64,000 nt of DNA from Anthoceros angustus (taxonomy: Eukaryota > Streptophyta > Anthocerotopsida > Anthocerotales > Anthocerotaceae), in assembly GCA_010909165.1 (NCBI GenBank), contig MU008165.1:310001-374000 (forward strand). The letters are read 5' to 3'. Positions 1 through 11,624 of this stretch are shown piece after piece. Under the pieces are notes generated by a model. The model was given only the letters and a program-made list of their open reading frames with translations, searched no databases and was not told the origin of the DNA. A program made the translations under genes and the position numbers. The stretch's first letter is position 1, and every line of letters starts with the position of its first letter.

Positions 1-1060
1 TGGTTGTGGCGAACATAGCGATGGTCATGATCGTGGGGGCATGGTGGGGCATGGTGACTCGGGGGCAGGGCAACGAAGAACATGGTAGGGAGAGGCGTCG
101 GTATAAGTGAGTTGTACATGGGGCCGGTACACATCCGTGGAATGGCGATGCAGGACATCAAGGCCGGTAGTGGCGCAACAGATGGGCGGGATGGACAATG
201 GAGGCGAGGGGGGGACCGTGGGGTGACGACATGTGCGCAATGGTGCCAAAAACGCTTTCTCGGCGGGCGGGGAATGGAGGCGCGAGATGTAAATGAGACA
301 TCATCACGGGATCCAGCAGCCTCCAATGGAGATCGACGCGGCCACGACATGGTGACGATGAGGAAGAGCAGGAGGTGGCGGAAGAGGATGGAGATGTGAA
401 CGCGCCTGCGAACTTTGTACACATACCGCCGAGCCGATGCCGAGAGCATGGACCGCATGGGCTCCAAAAGGTGACGCAACCTATGGAGGATGGAGGAGGC
501 CTAAGAGGAAAGGAAGGGAATGCCCAAGGCGATGGGGAAGGAAGAGTTATCCCGAGGGTCAGTGGCAGCCCAAGGAACGGTGACAAGCACGCAATCGAGG
601 CGAAGTGGGCGGAAACAAAACAAAGAGAAGGCCGAGAAGGTAAGCACGCAAATTGCAACCGCACTCGCCACCGCTTGTGCTTACAGCCAAGGGCCATGGG
701 AATGGCATGTGGTCATATGTTCTTGCAAAATTGTGAAACAGGTGGAATCGCGAGTCAGACGGAAGGAAAAACCAGCACGCTTGAGGAAGGGAAGGGCAAA
801 ATCAGAACCGTGTGGAGGTGCAGTTCCATACGACGAGGAGTAGGCCTTCACTGAAACGAGAACGGGCGGGGCAACAGAGAATGCCAACCACAACCCCAAA
901 TTCACCCCTCCCGCGCGAGGAGGGAGCACGGTAGGTCGCGGATGGAGATTGCGGTTCATTCCTCGCCGACGAGAGCACGGACACCGGATGCGGATGCCGT
1001 AGATTCATCCCGCTACGAGGAGGACGCCAATTTTGGATGTGGATGCGGCAAAGAACCGGC
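1..1060. other. Purine-rich region, no gene recognised
   Basis: The plus strand is rich in G and A. The open frames on both strands look like by-products of that bias: on the minus strand they read as Ser/Pro/Leu-rich low-complexity text with no domain I know. No splice-like exon pattern or conserved motif was found. Confidence 0.5.
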
Positions 1061-1725
1061 ATGTTATCTGTAGGGTGCGAAACTACGCCTTCGTTGTTCT
1101 TGTGGTATAAGGGTTTCCAAAACAAGTACCCTATACGGGACGCCCACAAGGGCAAAATACGAGTGACGTGAAAGGCACCGCAGTAATAGGGTGGAAACAA
1201 AGCGTAAAATTTGCAGGTGCACCGTATTGCAAAACGGAGTGCACAACACGGATACCACTTGTAATGTACATAATTTGAAAAGGCATCGATATGTATTTGA
1301 GTAATGACATCGGGCAATACGTGCACGGAAGCCAAGGCATATTATATACTTATAGTCCGTACACGATAACAATAAAGGCGGGGAAAACAAAGGAATGAAA
1401 GCAATAATGGCAAACCCACATGGGAAGGAGGTTCGTACCAAGCCTCGCAAAATCAGAATAAAAGAAGGTGTAACACTTTGGTTGTTGCAAATATGTTGAA
1501 ATTTTGAAAGGGCCAAATACCGCCTCTCACTACATCGCAACAAAATTGCAACAAGATCAGAATGCTGATTGTAACAAGATGGAGGGTTGGTTACCAAGCT
1601 CGACTGTAATAAGGCCAAATAAGTGTAACAAGACCCCAAGATTTTAACATAATTGCAACAAGGGGGGGTTCGAATCTTAACAAAAAGTGTAACATAGGCG
1701 GCCTTTTCTAGTAGGGATGCGAGAC
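1061..1725. other. AT-richer unassigned region with GCAACAAG/GTAACAAG motifs
   Basis: The motifs GCAACAAG and TGTAACAAG recur several times between about 1540 and 1690 with irregular spacing. A 280-codon minus-strand open frame (1064-1906) runs through this region into the neighbouring satellite. Its translation has no recognisable domain, so I do not call it a gene. Confidence 0.4.
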
Positions 1726-2070
1726 CACTTTCACCACCCACAAGCCAACTCCACAACAACATGCGTAAGGTCTTGTTAATTAAGGTTGGAAGAGTCGTTT
1801 CCAAACCACTCTCTCCGGATTCCCTCCTTTCATAATGCGAGCCTAGTTTTACTATCCACAAACAAGACAAACTTCTCTCCACTCTCTCGGGACTTCCCTC
1901 TTTCACAATGCGAGCCTAGTTTTACTATGCACTAGCCAGCTCTGGACACAACAACATGAGTTAGTTCATGTCGATTAAGCTTGGAAGAGTCTTCCACACA
2001 AACTTTTCTCCACTCTCCTTCGACTTCCTCCATTCGCAATGCAAGCCCACTTCCACCAGCTTCATGTCTA
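1726..2070 (-). repeat. Diverged tandem satellite, about 2-3 units
   Basis: A roughly 130-190 bp unit recurs. It is marked by text meaning (on the minus strand) 'GTGGAAGTGGGCTTGCATT', then a GGAGAGTGGAGAAAAG-like segment, then GGAAGACTCTTCCAAG. The same family occurs at 7440-7760 in the opposite orientation. It does not appear to encode a protein. Confidence 0.5.
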
Positions 2071-2103
2071 CTAAAGAACCTATAACCGTCTCATACTTAT
2101 ATC

Positions 2104-2135
2104 AAACAGCGTCTATGTAGAAAGGGGTTTCTCCT
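2104..2135. repeat. Left TIR of element A
   Basis: It starts AAACAGCGTCTATGTAG and matches the reverse complement of 4038-4069. The part GTAGAAAGGGGTTTCTCCT is shared by both ends. Confidence 0.75.
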
Positions 2136-3049
2136 GAAACCCCTTTTGCACACCTGAGACGTCGGACCCTTTTGCACTTGAAAAATCCGCACTATTATCG
2201 CCTTGGTATTTCTCTGCGGACATGTCACCGCAACCTTTTGAATAATTGTTTTGATACACGTTATTTGAGATTGTAGATTGCAAGTACGTGGCAAAAACCT
2301 AAAGTCCCATTCTTGTTCGGCTTTTTCTTTCAAACTAGATACAGAATTCGTGCGCAAACTTATGCGCGCAATTACATCTAAATAGTCTCCAACACATGGC
2401 AATCAAACGTGTAGAGTTTTTAGGGCTTGCTGTAATTCTGGTGCCCAAACTTGTTTGCGCACCAACCTTTCATTGATACCAATCAATCCTAAGACTATAC
2501 TCTCGCTCTGGAAATTTTACAGGACTTTGTTTCTTAGACATTGGGACAATAATATCTTCGTTGACTTGATGCTCTTGATCCGCGTGCAGTGCGAGAATGA
2601 GAATGGCATGGTCTGCACTTGGAGCTGGGCCCACGCCAAACATCTCAAGATTCAAAAGGTGCAAAAGGTTCTCACTACTAGTTCAAAGTTTCAACCACTA
2701 GAAAAAAGATGAGGGCTAAGTAAAGATAAGTTTGGATACTTTTGGCTTTGGCGAAGCCCAAGGTGGAGACCCGACGTATCTTTCTCTTGCTAGTGCATAT
2801 CCACATTAGGGAGATGCACCAAAAAGGTTGAAAACGTCGAAATGAACCTTTTAAAACAATAAAAATATCAAAAAATACCAAAAATTCAAAAAATATCAAA
2901 ATTTTAGGACAAATGTGCGCACTTGCCTCAAAAAATTGGACTTTTTTGGGATTTGTTTGGGGTATTTTAGATTGTTTTCTCTTTTTTTCTTTGGATGAAC
3001 CGTCTGGGAATGCACTAGAAGGCTTCATGTGGGTTCATGCTCTTAGGCC

Positions 3050-3480
3050 CTTTTTGACCTTGGGTGCGCACACAAGTGCACGCACTTGGGCCTCCTTGCC
3101 CCACAGTGCGCGCCCTGGTGGGTGCACACCTCTGCCCCACAGTGCACGCACTTGTGCAGCCTCGTCTGCTGCCCCGGTGCACGCGCGTGCGTGCACCTAA
3201 ATCCCACAGTGCACTTGTGCAGCACAGGCCCTTGCGCGCTAAGTGTGTGCACTGGCCCCTGCCCCGGTGCACGACTTCAGCGCGCACCTAGGTCCCCTGC
3301 CCTGCGCGCACACAGTGCGCACCTAGGTCCCTGCTCACTGGTGCATGCCCAGCGACCGGGCCCCTTGCCTCGGGCCAGTAGACAAGTGTGTGTGTGCACT
3401 GGCCCCTGCCCCGGTGCACGCACCTGGGCCCCCTTACCCCCTGGTGCACGCACTTGTTCACCCAGCTGGGCCCCCTTGGC
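3050..3480. repeat. GC-rich minisatellite inside TIR element A
   Basis: Irregular repeats of GTGCACGCAC followed by CTGGGCC- or CCCCTGCCCCG-like text. This is the counterpart of the much more regular 36-bp array at 53717-54010 in copy B. The long open frames here on both strands (Cys/His/Arg-rich) are composition artefacts. Confidence 0.7.
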
Positions 3481-4037
3481 ATGTTTGATGATAAACCCGC
3501 ACTAGGTCACCGCCGAAAGAGACGGAAACGCTGTAAAGGATAAAAAGAGGATATGGTGTTCTTCGTCGTATTAGGGCATAGGATAGATATATGAGAGCGG
3601 TCTAGACGAACCTCCGCCGATGCCTACTACTTGTTATTTTGTGGAGTTCAGACATCCTCGACTCCAAAGGACATGTTTCCCCATTAAAAGATCGATGCTC
3701 TTTTGCACAATCTGCATGCACAAGTTTGCGCATCGTGTTGTTTAGATGCGCACTTATGCGCTAGGCTCCTCGTATACAAAACATACAAAACCACACAAAT
3801 GCGTAAACTACTGACATGACGTAAATTATGGAACAATGAGGTCACTGCCCTTCATCACACCGAAGAGCCATGAACACGAGTTCTGGGCCAACATGTGTAA
3901 ATGACTCGATAGGAAGTGGTGCCGGAGCCGAGAATGCTTGAAACCGATGTTTAATTTTTTTTCAAAAACCAATAAAAACCAAACCAACTTCATTTTTAGG
4001 CGAAATAGGGTTGGGATTTTTTCCAAAACCCCTTATG

Positions 4038-4069
4038 AGGAGAAACCCCTTTCTACACAGACGCTGTTT
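4038..4069. repeat. Right TIR of element A
   Basis: The inverted counterpart of 2104-2135. It is preceded by CCAAAACCCCTT, which repeats the inner TIR motif in direct rather than inverted orientation. Confidence 0.75.
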
Positions 4070-4145
4070 TCTTTGTTTCTTTCGTCCATTGCTTCAGTTT
4101 TTAATGTGTTAACATTACTACAACAACCATCCGTTTTACAAAAAT

Positions 4146-4353
4146 TGGATAACACAAGTGGAGTGTCGCATAGGTTACGTGAATTAAGGGTACTAAAATC
4201 GGTTCATTATTGCCCAGAAATAGATCTAGAGTGGTTCCTGTTCCGATTGGAAGGACAACCATCAAGGTCTTGTGAGTGAGAACATCCAGATCGGACCCTT
4301 GTAATCTATCATGCAACGATGCTACAGAAGAGACCTTCCAACCAGGAAGTTCT
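4146..4353. repeat. Dispersed repeat paralogous to 19688-19885
   Basis: The two copies share, in order, an AACACAAGTGGAGTGTCGCA-like start, GTGAATTAAGGG, GGAAGGACAACCATCAA, a 'TGTAGTCTATCATGC'-like segment and AGAAGAGACCTTCC. The other copy lies just 3' of the auxilin-like gene. An auxilin exon fragment follows here at 5131, so this region may be a rearranged duplicate of that locus (inference). Confidence 0.55.
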
Positions 4354-4983
4354 TGTATGTGGGCATTACACTCATGTAGGACTTGCTGCCCGCACTCGCT
4401 TTGGCCTCGCTCGAGATCATCCTTTCATTTAGTGTTGTTGTTGGAACTACTCGAAGAAGCCTGCTTGAATTGTGCTCCATATCCTTTGCCTTAACTGTTG
4501 GACGGGCTGCAGATTGTGTGGAAACCGACCATGCACCCATCTGGGATGTGCAACAATCAATTGTAAACTTTCTTCCATCTTCACCATTTGCAGCTACAGC
4601 CCACCAGGGAACTACATAGGAGAGAGGCCCTAATACTAAGGTTAATGCTCGGCTTTGGGGCATGTGGCTAGACCTAAGAAGCCTCGATTTTTCTCCCGGT
4701 CTGCTTGCGTTTTTCATAAGTCATTTTCAGAGGACCCAGCTTGTTATTGAGGTATGTGAGCAGATCTGTGAAGCTTTGATTTTGCTTCCGGTTTGCTTCC
4801 GTTGTGCATGACAAGTACTTTTCCAACACATTCCGTAGGACCCTTGAGATTGTTAGAAGTTAGAACTTTGTGATTCCTTTTGCTTTTGGAATAATATTGT
4901 GAAAGGTCTCCATCTGCCATCCTGATAGTATAGAGGAAAGACCTTCCTCCAAAGTCTAGAATTAGCCTAGTCTGGCTAGCCAA
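4354..4983 (-). other. Unrecognised coding-like fragments
   Basis: Two minus-strand open stretches (4983-4744 and 4717-4322) have balanced, protein-like composition rather than low-complexity text. The first includes TRLILDFGGRSFLYTIRMAD and the second includes VVPWWAV and DGRKFTIDCC. I do not recognise either family. They could be exon remnants of one gene or captured gene pieces. They sit between a duplicated auxilin-flank repeat and an auxilin exon fragment. Confidence 0.25.
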
Positions 4984-5130
4984 TTATTTGCCAGCAATGA
5001 TGCTTGTGGTAGCTTCAATGTTGTCGCAACTCATCCTTGTAATCTTGCGACCATTCATTGTTCACTATTGTGCACTGATTTGAGTTGTTGCGAGGATGTG
5101 TCCCTCAAGGACTTTTGAAATTAGCTTAAT

Positions 5131-5300
5131 CAGTCTGATTCCAACCTTATAGATGGATCAGGATTTCCTCTGTTTGGCTCAGGTTGCGATATTTCACTGA
5201 TGTTTCTAGAGCCACAGACAGTTGAACCTGCTTACCTCACAAAATTGGCTAGCCCAACCAATTTTGTCTTGTGGAAAGATAATAGGGACTTGGAGCAGGG
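5131..5300 (+). pseudogene. Fragment of auxilin-like exon 2
   Basis: The plus-strand translation contains [11 protein letters not shown], then LEPQTVEPAYLTK, then WKDNRDLE. It aligns with exon 2 of the auxilin-like gene on the minus strand near 23040-23115 ([34 protein letters not shown]). DNA identity is clear but imperfect over about 170 bp. There are no flanking exons, and the orientation is opposite to the parent gene. It is a captured or translocated piece and is not functional alone. Confidence 0.75.
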
Positions 5301-7370
5301 TCACACAAGACTGGATCCTTCCGCGAGTGCGAGCAGGACTCCCAATGCCAGTGCAGTGAGGCGGGAGAGGGAGCTCCTCACGGTGGGCGGTTGCGGATTG
5401 TGGAGATGGAGCCACTTAGATCTGGATTGACATCCACTAGTCACACAAGACTGCAATCCCGGCCCTTAAAGCAGGAGGTCCGGAGAAGGAGAAGAGGACA
5501 GCACAGCGGCAGGATGTGGGGATGCGGCTGGATTTAAACGCAGTAGCAGCGGCAGCGGCCTTCCATCTTTTGCTTCACTGCTGGGATGCAGTGGCATGAA
5601 AGCCAACCATGCTTGGTGCGGCAAGGCGATTGCTGCACCTCGTCCTTCATCGTGCATTTGTGTTCTCGGGCGGGATTCGGTGCACAGCGGCTCGGCTGCT
5701 GCTATTTTCAAATGTTTTGGCCATTTCCGAGCACTTGAATGAATCATGGATGTCTCACTTTATCTCCCATGGGGCCTCTGAGTGTTTTTGCTGTTGCACC
5801 GCCCAAATCAGAGAGAATCATCTTGCCAATTCGGCCTCATATCAGAATGGGGCAATCAGAGAGAACTACCCCGCTAATGTGGCCTAACATGAGAATGGGC
5901 CAATCACATGGTGGACGAAGTTCTCTACTGTGATTTCAGATACAAACCACAACAAACATCGAACCTAATGTGGAGTCTCATGGCTTGTGATTTAATCACA
6001 TGACTTCAGAAAGCATAGTCTCCCGTGGAACCTCCAAGTGTTGTTACACCCCCCGCTAAGCAAAGAGTCTAATTATCTCGCCAATCCGGCTTGATGAGAA
6101 TGGCCAATCACAGATATCGAAGATCTCAAGTTCATGTATTGTGATGGAGATCACATGACTCTAGAAAGTAGAACAATCCATTGGCCCATAATGCACTTGA
6201 AAAAAAGTAACCAAGGATATTTTAAATATATAACTAGAATGTATTTTTTACTTAATAGATATATAATAAATATATATATGTTTTTTTAATTAGCAAACAT
6301 TCATCATCTCATTGTCTCACTCTAATTAGGGATACATATCCTATTAGTTAGCGCATATTTTTTTATTAACTACTAAAGTTTTAACTTGCGGTCGCGTACC
6401 CTAATAATTTGCTAAGTTTGACTCCATGATTATTTGGCTCACTAACTTGCTAATATTTATAATCTATTAAATAAAATTAATTGATGTGGTATATGTTTAG
6501 CTTAATTTTCCAATCTTATGATGTAGAAATCAACGAATTGGCGCATTATCTTAATGTTGTTGCATTGACATCCCAACTTTCTCAACAACGAAAGCACCTA
6601 TTTCTTTCACCTATTGCTTCAATTACACAATACTATGTGGCCTTCAAATTAGGACAATGTATTATGTCCCCACTTATAGTACCAATCCTCATAGTGAAGA
6701 CTTTCAACATTTCTAGCAGTAGCAAGTGCTGAGTATGCAACACCGCTTAGGTTGAAATGCTTCTCAAGGTGATCCGGGTCACATATCGTTTACATTCAAC
6801 GTGGAATGTACCAAACTAATGAAGATTTTCAGCATTCCTAGCAGTAGCAAGTGTTGACTATGCAATGCCGCTTAGGTTAAAGTGTGCTCCTTGATAGCCC
6901 GGACATTCATATGTGCTCGAGCACCTTGGTTTCCAAAGATAAACAAACCCCTAAGGTGCATCGCATCTATATGTTTTGGCAGTTATTTTGTATATAATAC
7001 GATAGTAGGCTGTGTAATAAACACTTTTATTATATACATGAATTCTTTTGCATAGACAAGCATGTGATATACCTAAAAGCAAGATCTACAACAAAAACCG
7101 CCGTTGAACAAACTATTGCTTTTAGCTGTCATCAAACTACCATTCTGGGAAGTTGGTTTGGCTCTATCATCAGAACCAGGTAATTTGAGAGACATATGAG
7201 CAGGAAAAATAACCTACGGGCATCGAAACCCACAACCACACACCGTTGCCAACCTTCCCTTACCTGTGATCCGCCTAGCGCCTTGCATGAACCATTGTGC
7301 TTTTATGTCCATTAGCAAACCTAACTATCATAATGCGATAACCCGAAAAAAAAGGCTGCTTTTGTGAAGC
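5301..7370. other. Intergenic region without recognised genes
   Basis: It holds short imperfect repeats around GGCCTCATATCAGAATGG, GGCCTAACATGAGAATGG and GGCTTGATGAGAATGG (about 5840-6110), then AT-rich sequence. A duplicated segment of about 130 bp occurs at 6695-6890 (TCTAGCAGTAGCAAGTGCTG and TCCTAGCAGTAGCAAGTGTT). A distant relative of the 7870-8240 repeat may lie at 6230-6560. Confidence 0.4.
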
Positions 7371-7439
7371 CCTTCAAGATCTTGGGATCCTCCTCCTAGT
7401 ACGAGGATGCTTACCACTGCTAGAAACCATTTCTATACA

Positions 7440-7760
7440 AGGGAGTGGAAGGCTTGTGGAAGTGGGCCCGCATTTTGAAAGCACTAAGTCGGGGGAGAGT
7501 GAAGAAAAGTTTGTGGAAAACTCCTCCAAGGTTGTGTGGAGGACCTGGCATGACCCTAACGCATATAGTTGTGGAGCTAGCTTGTGGGCTGGCTTTGGAA
7601 GGAGAGGGAGTGGGAGCGGGAACGGAAGGTGGTGGAAGTGGGCTCGCACACTGGAAGGAGAGAGTGGAGAGAAGTTTGTGCGGAAGACTCTTCTAAAATT
7701 CCAAGCTGAATTGGCATTTTGTTGTGGGCTGGCTTCCCCTGCCAAGCAAGTGGGAGTAGT
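7440..7760 (+). repeat. Satellite family shared with 1726-2070
   Basis: Two units of about 180 bp carry GTGGAAGTGGGC, AGAGTG, AGAAAAGTTTGTG or GAGAAGTTTGTG, then a GGAAGACTC-like segment. They are inverted relative to the array near 1.9 kb. Confidence 0.5.
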
Positions 7761-7869
7761 AGGAGAATCTCTGCTCTTGTAAGACCCTTCGGAATCCTCT
7801 GATTTGGGTATCTCCCCTCTTGTAAGAGCCTTCGGGATCCTCCAAACGAAGTGGAATGAAAATATCTAA

Positions 7870-8240
7870 TCTATCCAATAAAATAAAAAGTTAGCAAAGA
7901 CTCATCCTTTTAATTAGTAGGCACTTATTCTAATAACTAGTTAATATTCATCTCATTTATTAGGTACTTAAGCTTTATCCCTCGAATACTCATCGTGGTA
8001 ATTTACTAACGTATATCATTCTTTTAATTAAATAAATTTCTTTTAGGTTTAGCTTAATTCTCTAATCTTATAATGTGGAAAGTAATCAATCAGCACGTTT
8101 ATCTTTCTTTTTTTTCTTAACCCCATATTGCAAAGGCTCTATTTTGCTTATATAGAGATGAGACGGTTTTTAGGTTCTTTCTTCATGTAAATTATTTTTA
8201 AAATATTCAAAAAATACAAAAGAAAGCCCCCTTCTTGCTG
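7870..8240. repeat. Dispersed AT-rich repeat R1, copy a
   Basis: Shares with 10985-11390 an ordered series: a TAGTAGGCACTTATTCTA-like segment, ATTCTTTTAATTAAAT, TTTAGCTTAATTCT, a TAACC.CATATT segment, and a run ending near AAAAAGCCCC. Both copies are in direct orientation and flank the LINE at 8541-10974. Identity is moderate. It could be an old tandem pair split by the LINE. Confidence 0.5.
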
Positions 8241-8540
8241 CACTACAGGGTGGCTCAATCTAATAAGTTCACAATTACGATACGATCTCTACAGTTATCT
8301 CACTCGCAAAAACGGTTGCTATTGTGAAGTCTTTCGGGGACCTTGATATACAATCTTTGTTATCTCACCAGCAAAAAGGGCTTTTATTGTGAAGGCCTTC
8401 GGGAGTGTCTAACATTTGATCTCTGATATACGACCTCCATTGTGTTGCCGACAATGGGCCATAGTTGTTAGACTCTCGGATGCCTCCTAGTAAGTTATCT
8501 TTGCTATTGGAAGAGCCTTCAAGGTCCTCTAAATAAAATA

Positions 8541-10974
8541 AAAACAAAAATGGAGACTTTATTAATAAGAAGAGATGGGAAACCCATCTACCTTGAACCG
8601 AGGGGGACAACCCACTAAAGGGCCAAGATCCAGGGGGGCTAGCCCCTACAAATGCCAACCTAGAAGCTACCTACCGCCCCGATTATGTCGTGGTCCAAGA
8701 TGAGGAAAGGCCTACCTACAACTGGTGCTGATGACTCCACGTCTCCAGCGCTCGTTGCCGTCCTGTAAATAGCATTGGCCAGCGCCCTCTGTAGGGCGAT
8801 GCATACCCGCTATCGAAAGAAAGCCACCATCAAGGAAAGAGGGAGACCTACCCCGTTCCGACAACTGTGGTAGGCTTTAGCACAATCCTTAATGTGCCGA
8901 GAAAAATCCTTGCCCATAGTCCCGTGAGTCTCAAAGGCAAGAGAGATGAAGGCGTGGCCGTCCGGCAAAGGTATGTACTTGTATACCTTGGCAGTCACGT
9001 ATCCCTCCGTCGCCCAGCCCGGAGGGTTGATAATGATATGCTCACAAATGGAGTTTCATGTAGGGTCAGTGTTGACTCTCCTAGCCCAAGACCTTTAACG
9101 TGTTTTTCATGTAGCTCACGTCCTAGGGCCTTGGTGAGAACATCTGCTGGATTGTCTTGTGTCGGAACGTATAGTAGTCCAATGGTCCCTACTGCTAACA
9201 GTTCTCTTATGTAGTGGTACTCCACTTCCACGTGTTTTCTTCTAGAGTGAAATACCGGGGTCTTAGCAAGTGCGATAGATCCTTGGTTGTCGGTATGTAT
9301 AATTGTACAGGTTGGGAGCTCGATCCTAAGCTCAAAGAATAGGAGTTTGCACCAAAAAACTTCCTTAGCAGCTACTGTGAGTACCCTGTATTCTGCCTCT
9401 GTGCTGAACAGGCAACGGTAGGTTGCTTTTTGGTGGACCAACAGATAGGCCCACTTGCAACGCATAGCACTATCCAGAGACAGATTTTCTCGTGTCTATA
9501 TCTCCTGCATAGTCGGAGTCTGTGTAGACTTCTAGGTCTAAAGGGCTTCCCATCTCGTAGGATTATTTGATGCCTTTGTTGGCTTTCCCCTTTAGATACC
9601 TAAAGACTCGCTTAACACAACTCCAGTGTTCCTGTCCAGGGTTTTCCAGATATTGAGATAGAACACTCGTTGCGTAAGCTACCTCTGGCCTAGTTCCATG
9701 ACATCTGCAACAGAGATTTTGTCCCCGCGGGTCAAAAATAAATCCGCCCTTAGCGACACTCCATTGCGCAGGGTATATGGACACTCCCTGCATGGAAAAT
9801 AACCGGTCTCCTTGGCAATCAAGAACATGACAACGTGAACGGTATCATGCATAGCAATACGTTGCCCTCCAATTAGACAGCGAGCTAGGTGGGACCCTGA
9901 GTCGTCGAGGGGGGTCCCACAGCTACAGGCTGAGAGAGAACAAGCCAAAGGCTGGACCAAACCCAGACGGAACCTGATCGCAGTAGAAAAAGAAGCTGGT
10001 GCGATTCAGAATGCCTAGATGTAAGGCCGAGCTAGGAGCCAAGAGCCTGCTCCCTTCCTCGGCAAGAGCGGATATGGGCACGAACAGGCCGGGGAATAGT
10101 AGAGTCCAAAAGGATTGCCTGCTGTGCCTACCCATATTGCTTCTCATGGAGAGAGGCATGAAGGTCATATAGCCTTGGAAAAGGGCATGGCCGCCCTAGC
10201 CTCGGAGGAAAGGGTGTCCCTGGCCAACTTAAGGGAAGCCTGCAAAGGGAAGGCCTGCAAAGGGATGGCCCCCTCCTCGACGCCCAAGATGAAGGCCTCC
10301 AAGATGGGAACATCCTGAATTAAGAAACGAGCGGTGAAGACAGGGGTAGAGAGGGCACACCTCCCAAGGAAGGCCGTCGGCACCGAGACCTCCATGGCCA
10401 GCAAACCTGTGCCCCCACAAGCAATAGGAAGAGACGCCTGCCGCTGCGCAAGGCCCCCTGCGGCACATTCGAAGGTCCCCGGCCCAATAATGTCTCCAAA
10501 TGCCTGCATAGTCTGTTAATAGAAAAGCTGGGGAGGGAGTTATCGTCCTGGTGAGGTAACCCGGCTGACGCGCAAAGCAAGACAAAATGATGCCAAATGC
10601 CACATGAGGGTCCCCTAATAGAGATAGGTCACCGACGTGGGCCAAGTCCTCCTTCAAAGCCTCATCCACAAAACCCTGAATAAAGGGTGGAGGTCCCATG
10701 GGGACCCCCAAGACTCAAAGTCCCTTCGAAGGAACAATGTCCCCTAGGGAAATTGAAGAGAGGAGTTATGCTAGACGGGGACCAAACCTTGCACTTAAGA
10801 ATCTTGACCCCCAAACCTAGGTGGGAAAGTTGAGAGGAGAAGAGTGCGAAAGCTTTTTGGCTTTGCCCTCGAGTCCTAAGATATGAGTGTTGTCCGCCAC
10901 GGACAGAAAGAGACACTCTCCGACCGCGTCGGAAGTAACAGCCAAGGCCTTGAAGTGCGCACTGGCAAAGAGGG
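8541..10974 (-). mobile_element. 5'-truncated LINE-type retroelement with nested copia piece
   Basis: On the minus strand, reading 10974 to 8541, broken frames give a reverse-transcriptase segment. It has LSVADNTHILGL (degenerate YADD box), KILKCKVWSP, GVPMGPPPF, GDPHVAFGIILSCFARQPG and LRADLFLTRGDK. After the interruption at about 9000-9697 it resumes with KVYKYIPLPDGHAFISL, ETHGTMGKDFSRHIKDC and RVCIALQRALANAIYR. A 3' UTR ending in an A/T tail (8541 side) follows. A perfect 7-bp TAAAATA flanks it (8534-8540 and 10975-10981), a plausible target-site duplication. The family is the same as at 39596-41292. Stops and frameshifts make it inactive. Confidence 0.75.
9000..9697 (-). mobile_element. 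Ty1/copia RT/RNase H fragment nested in the LINE
   Basis: Minus-strand frames give RPEVAYATSVLSQYLENPG, VKRVFRYLKG, YTDSDYAGDIDTRKSVSG, STEAEYRVLTVAAKE, TDNQGSIALAK and PTQDNPADVLTKAL. This is the classic C-terminal copia polyprotein order. Frames shift near 9560 and 9470. There is no LTR, integrase or gag. The piece starts and stops inside LINE coding sequence, so it entered as a fragment, not by normal integration. It is non-functional. Confidence 0.85.
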
Positions 10975-10984
10975 TAAAATATAA

Positions 10985-11390
10985 TTAAGTGAAATATAAA
11001 TACCCAAGCTACCTATTCACTAAAGTAAAACATTAGTGAACACCCTTCCCTTTAATTAGCCGGCACTCATTCTATTGACTAGCTAACTCATCTCATTAAT
11101 TAGGAACTTAAGTTTTAGATCTCATGTACCTACTCATCCTGCTAGTTTTCTAACATATGTCATTCTTTTAATTAAATCAAGCTAATAAATAGGTTTCTTT
11201 ATTTTTAGCTTAATTCTTCAATCTTCATATAGCTTTGAAGAATCGGCAAGTTATCTTCTAGTTGTTTTCTTAACCACATATTTCTAAAGCTTATTTTGCG
11301 GGTATACAACCCGTTTTTTAAGTTCTATCTGTATGTAGGTTAATTTTTAAATTGTTTTTAAAAATAGGTAAAAAAGCCCCAGCAGAGCTC
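10985..11390. repeat. Dispersed AT-rich repeat R1, copy b
   Basis: Direct-orientation counterpart of 7870-8240. It shares GTCATTCTTTTAATTAAAT, TTTTAGCTTAATTCTTCAAT and the trailing AAAAAAGCCCC region. Confidence 0.5.
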
Positions 11391-11624
11391 TTCCGACTAT
11401 GCCAGTTAGCTCAATTTCAGAATCACTTATGGCTCACCTTATAAAGTTTCTCTCCACGCGGGCCTTGGCCTTGGTTTTCTCACACCTCATTCCCGGGGAT
11501 GCTGGCCAAAATACATGACTCAACAATCTAGCAAACAAATCCTTCTCTCTCTCACTGGTTGCTTAAATCTTTTTAGTGAATGCGAAAACTTAATAGATAT
11601 TTCAAAGTATACATCAAAGTCTCA

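Larger units (their letters stand above)
2104..4069. mobile_element. Non-autonomous TIR DNA transposon, copy A
   Basis: The element is bounded by 32-bp terminal inverted repeats (2104-2135 and 4038-4069) that differ at about one position. A second copy lies at 52789-54989 with the same internal order: TIR, an A/T-rich block, a GC-rich minisatellite near the middle, then the right TIR. No transposase-like frame is present, so it is presumably moved in trans. The left end can also fold on itself (AAAGGGGTTTC, TCCT, GAAACCCCTTT). No convincing target-site duplication was seen, so the superfamily is open; Mutator-like or CACTA-like are both possible. Many 1-3 bp deletions separate copy A from copy B. 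Confidence 0.7.

Noticed and set aside
158-697. 179-codon minus-strand frame at the left edge
   Set aside because: Ser/Pro/Leu-rich text from a purine-rich strand; no conserved motif.
1640-1680. tRNA-like T-loop text GGTTCGAATC
   Set aside because: No acceptor stem, D arm or anticodon arm can be formed around it.
1064-1906. 280-codon minus-strand open frame
   Set aside because: It crosses satellite units and motif repeats, has no recognisable domain, and no similar protein text recurs elsewhere in the window.
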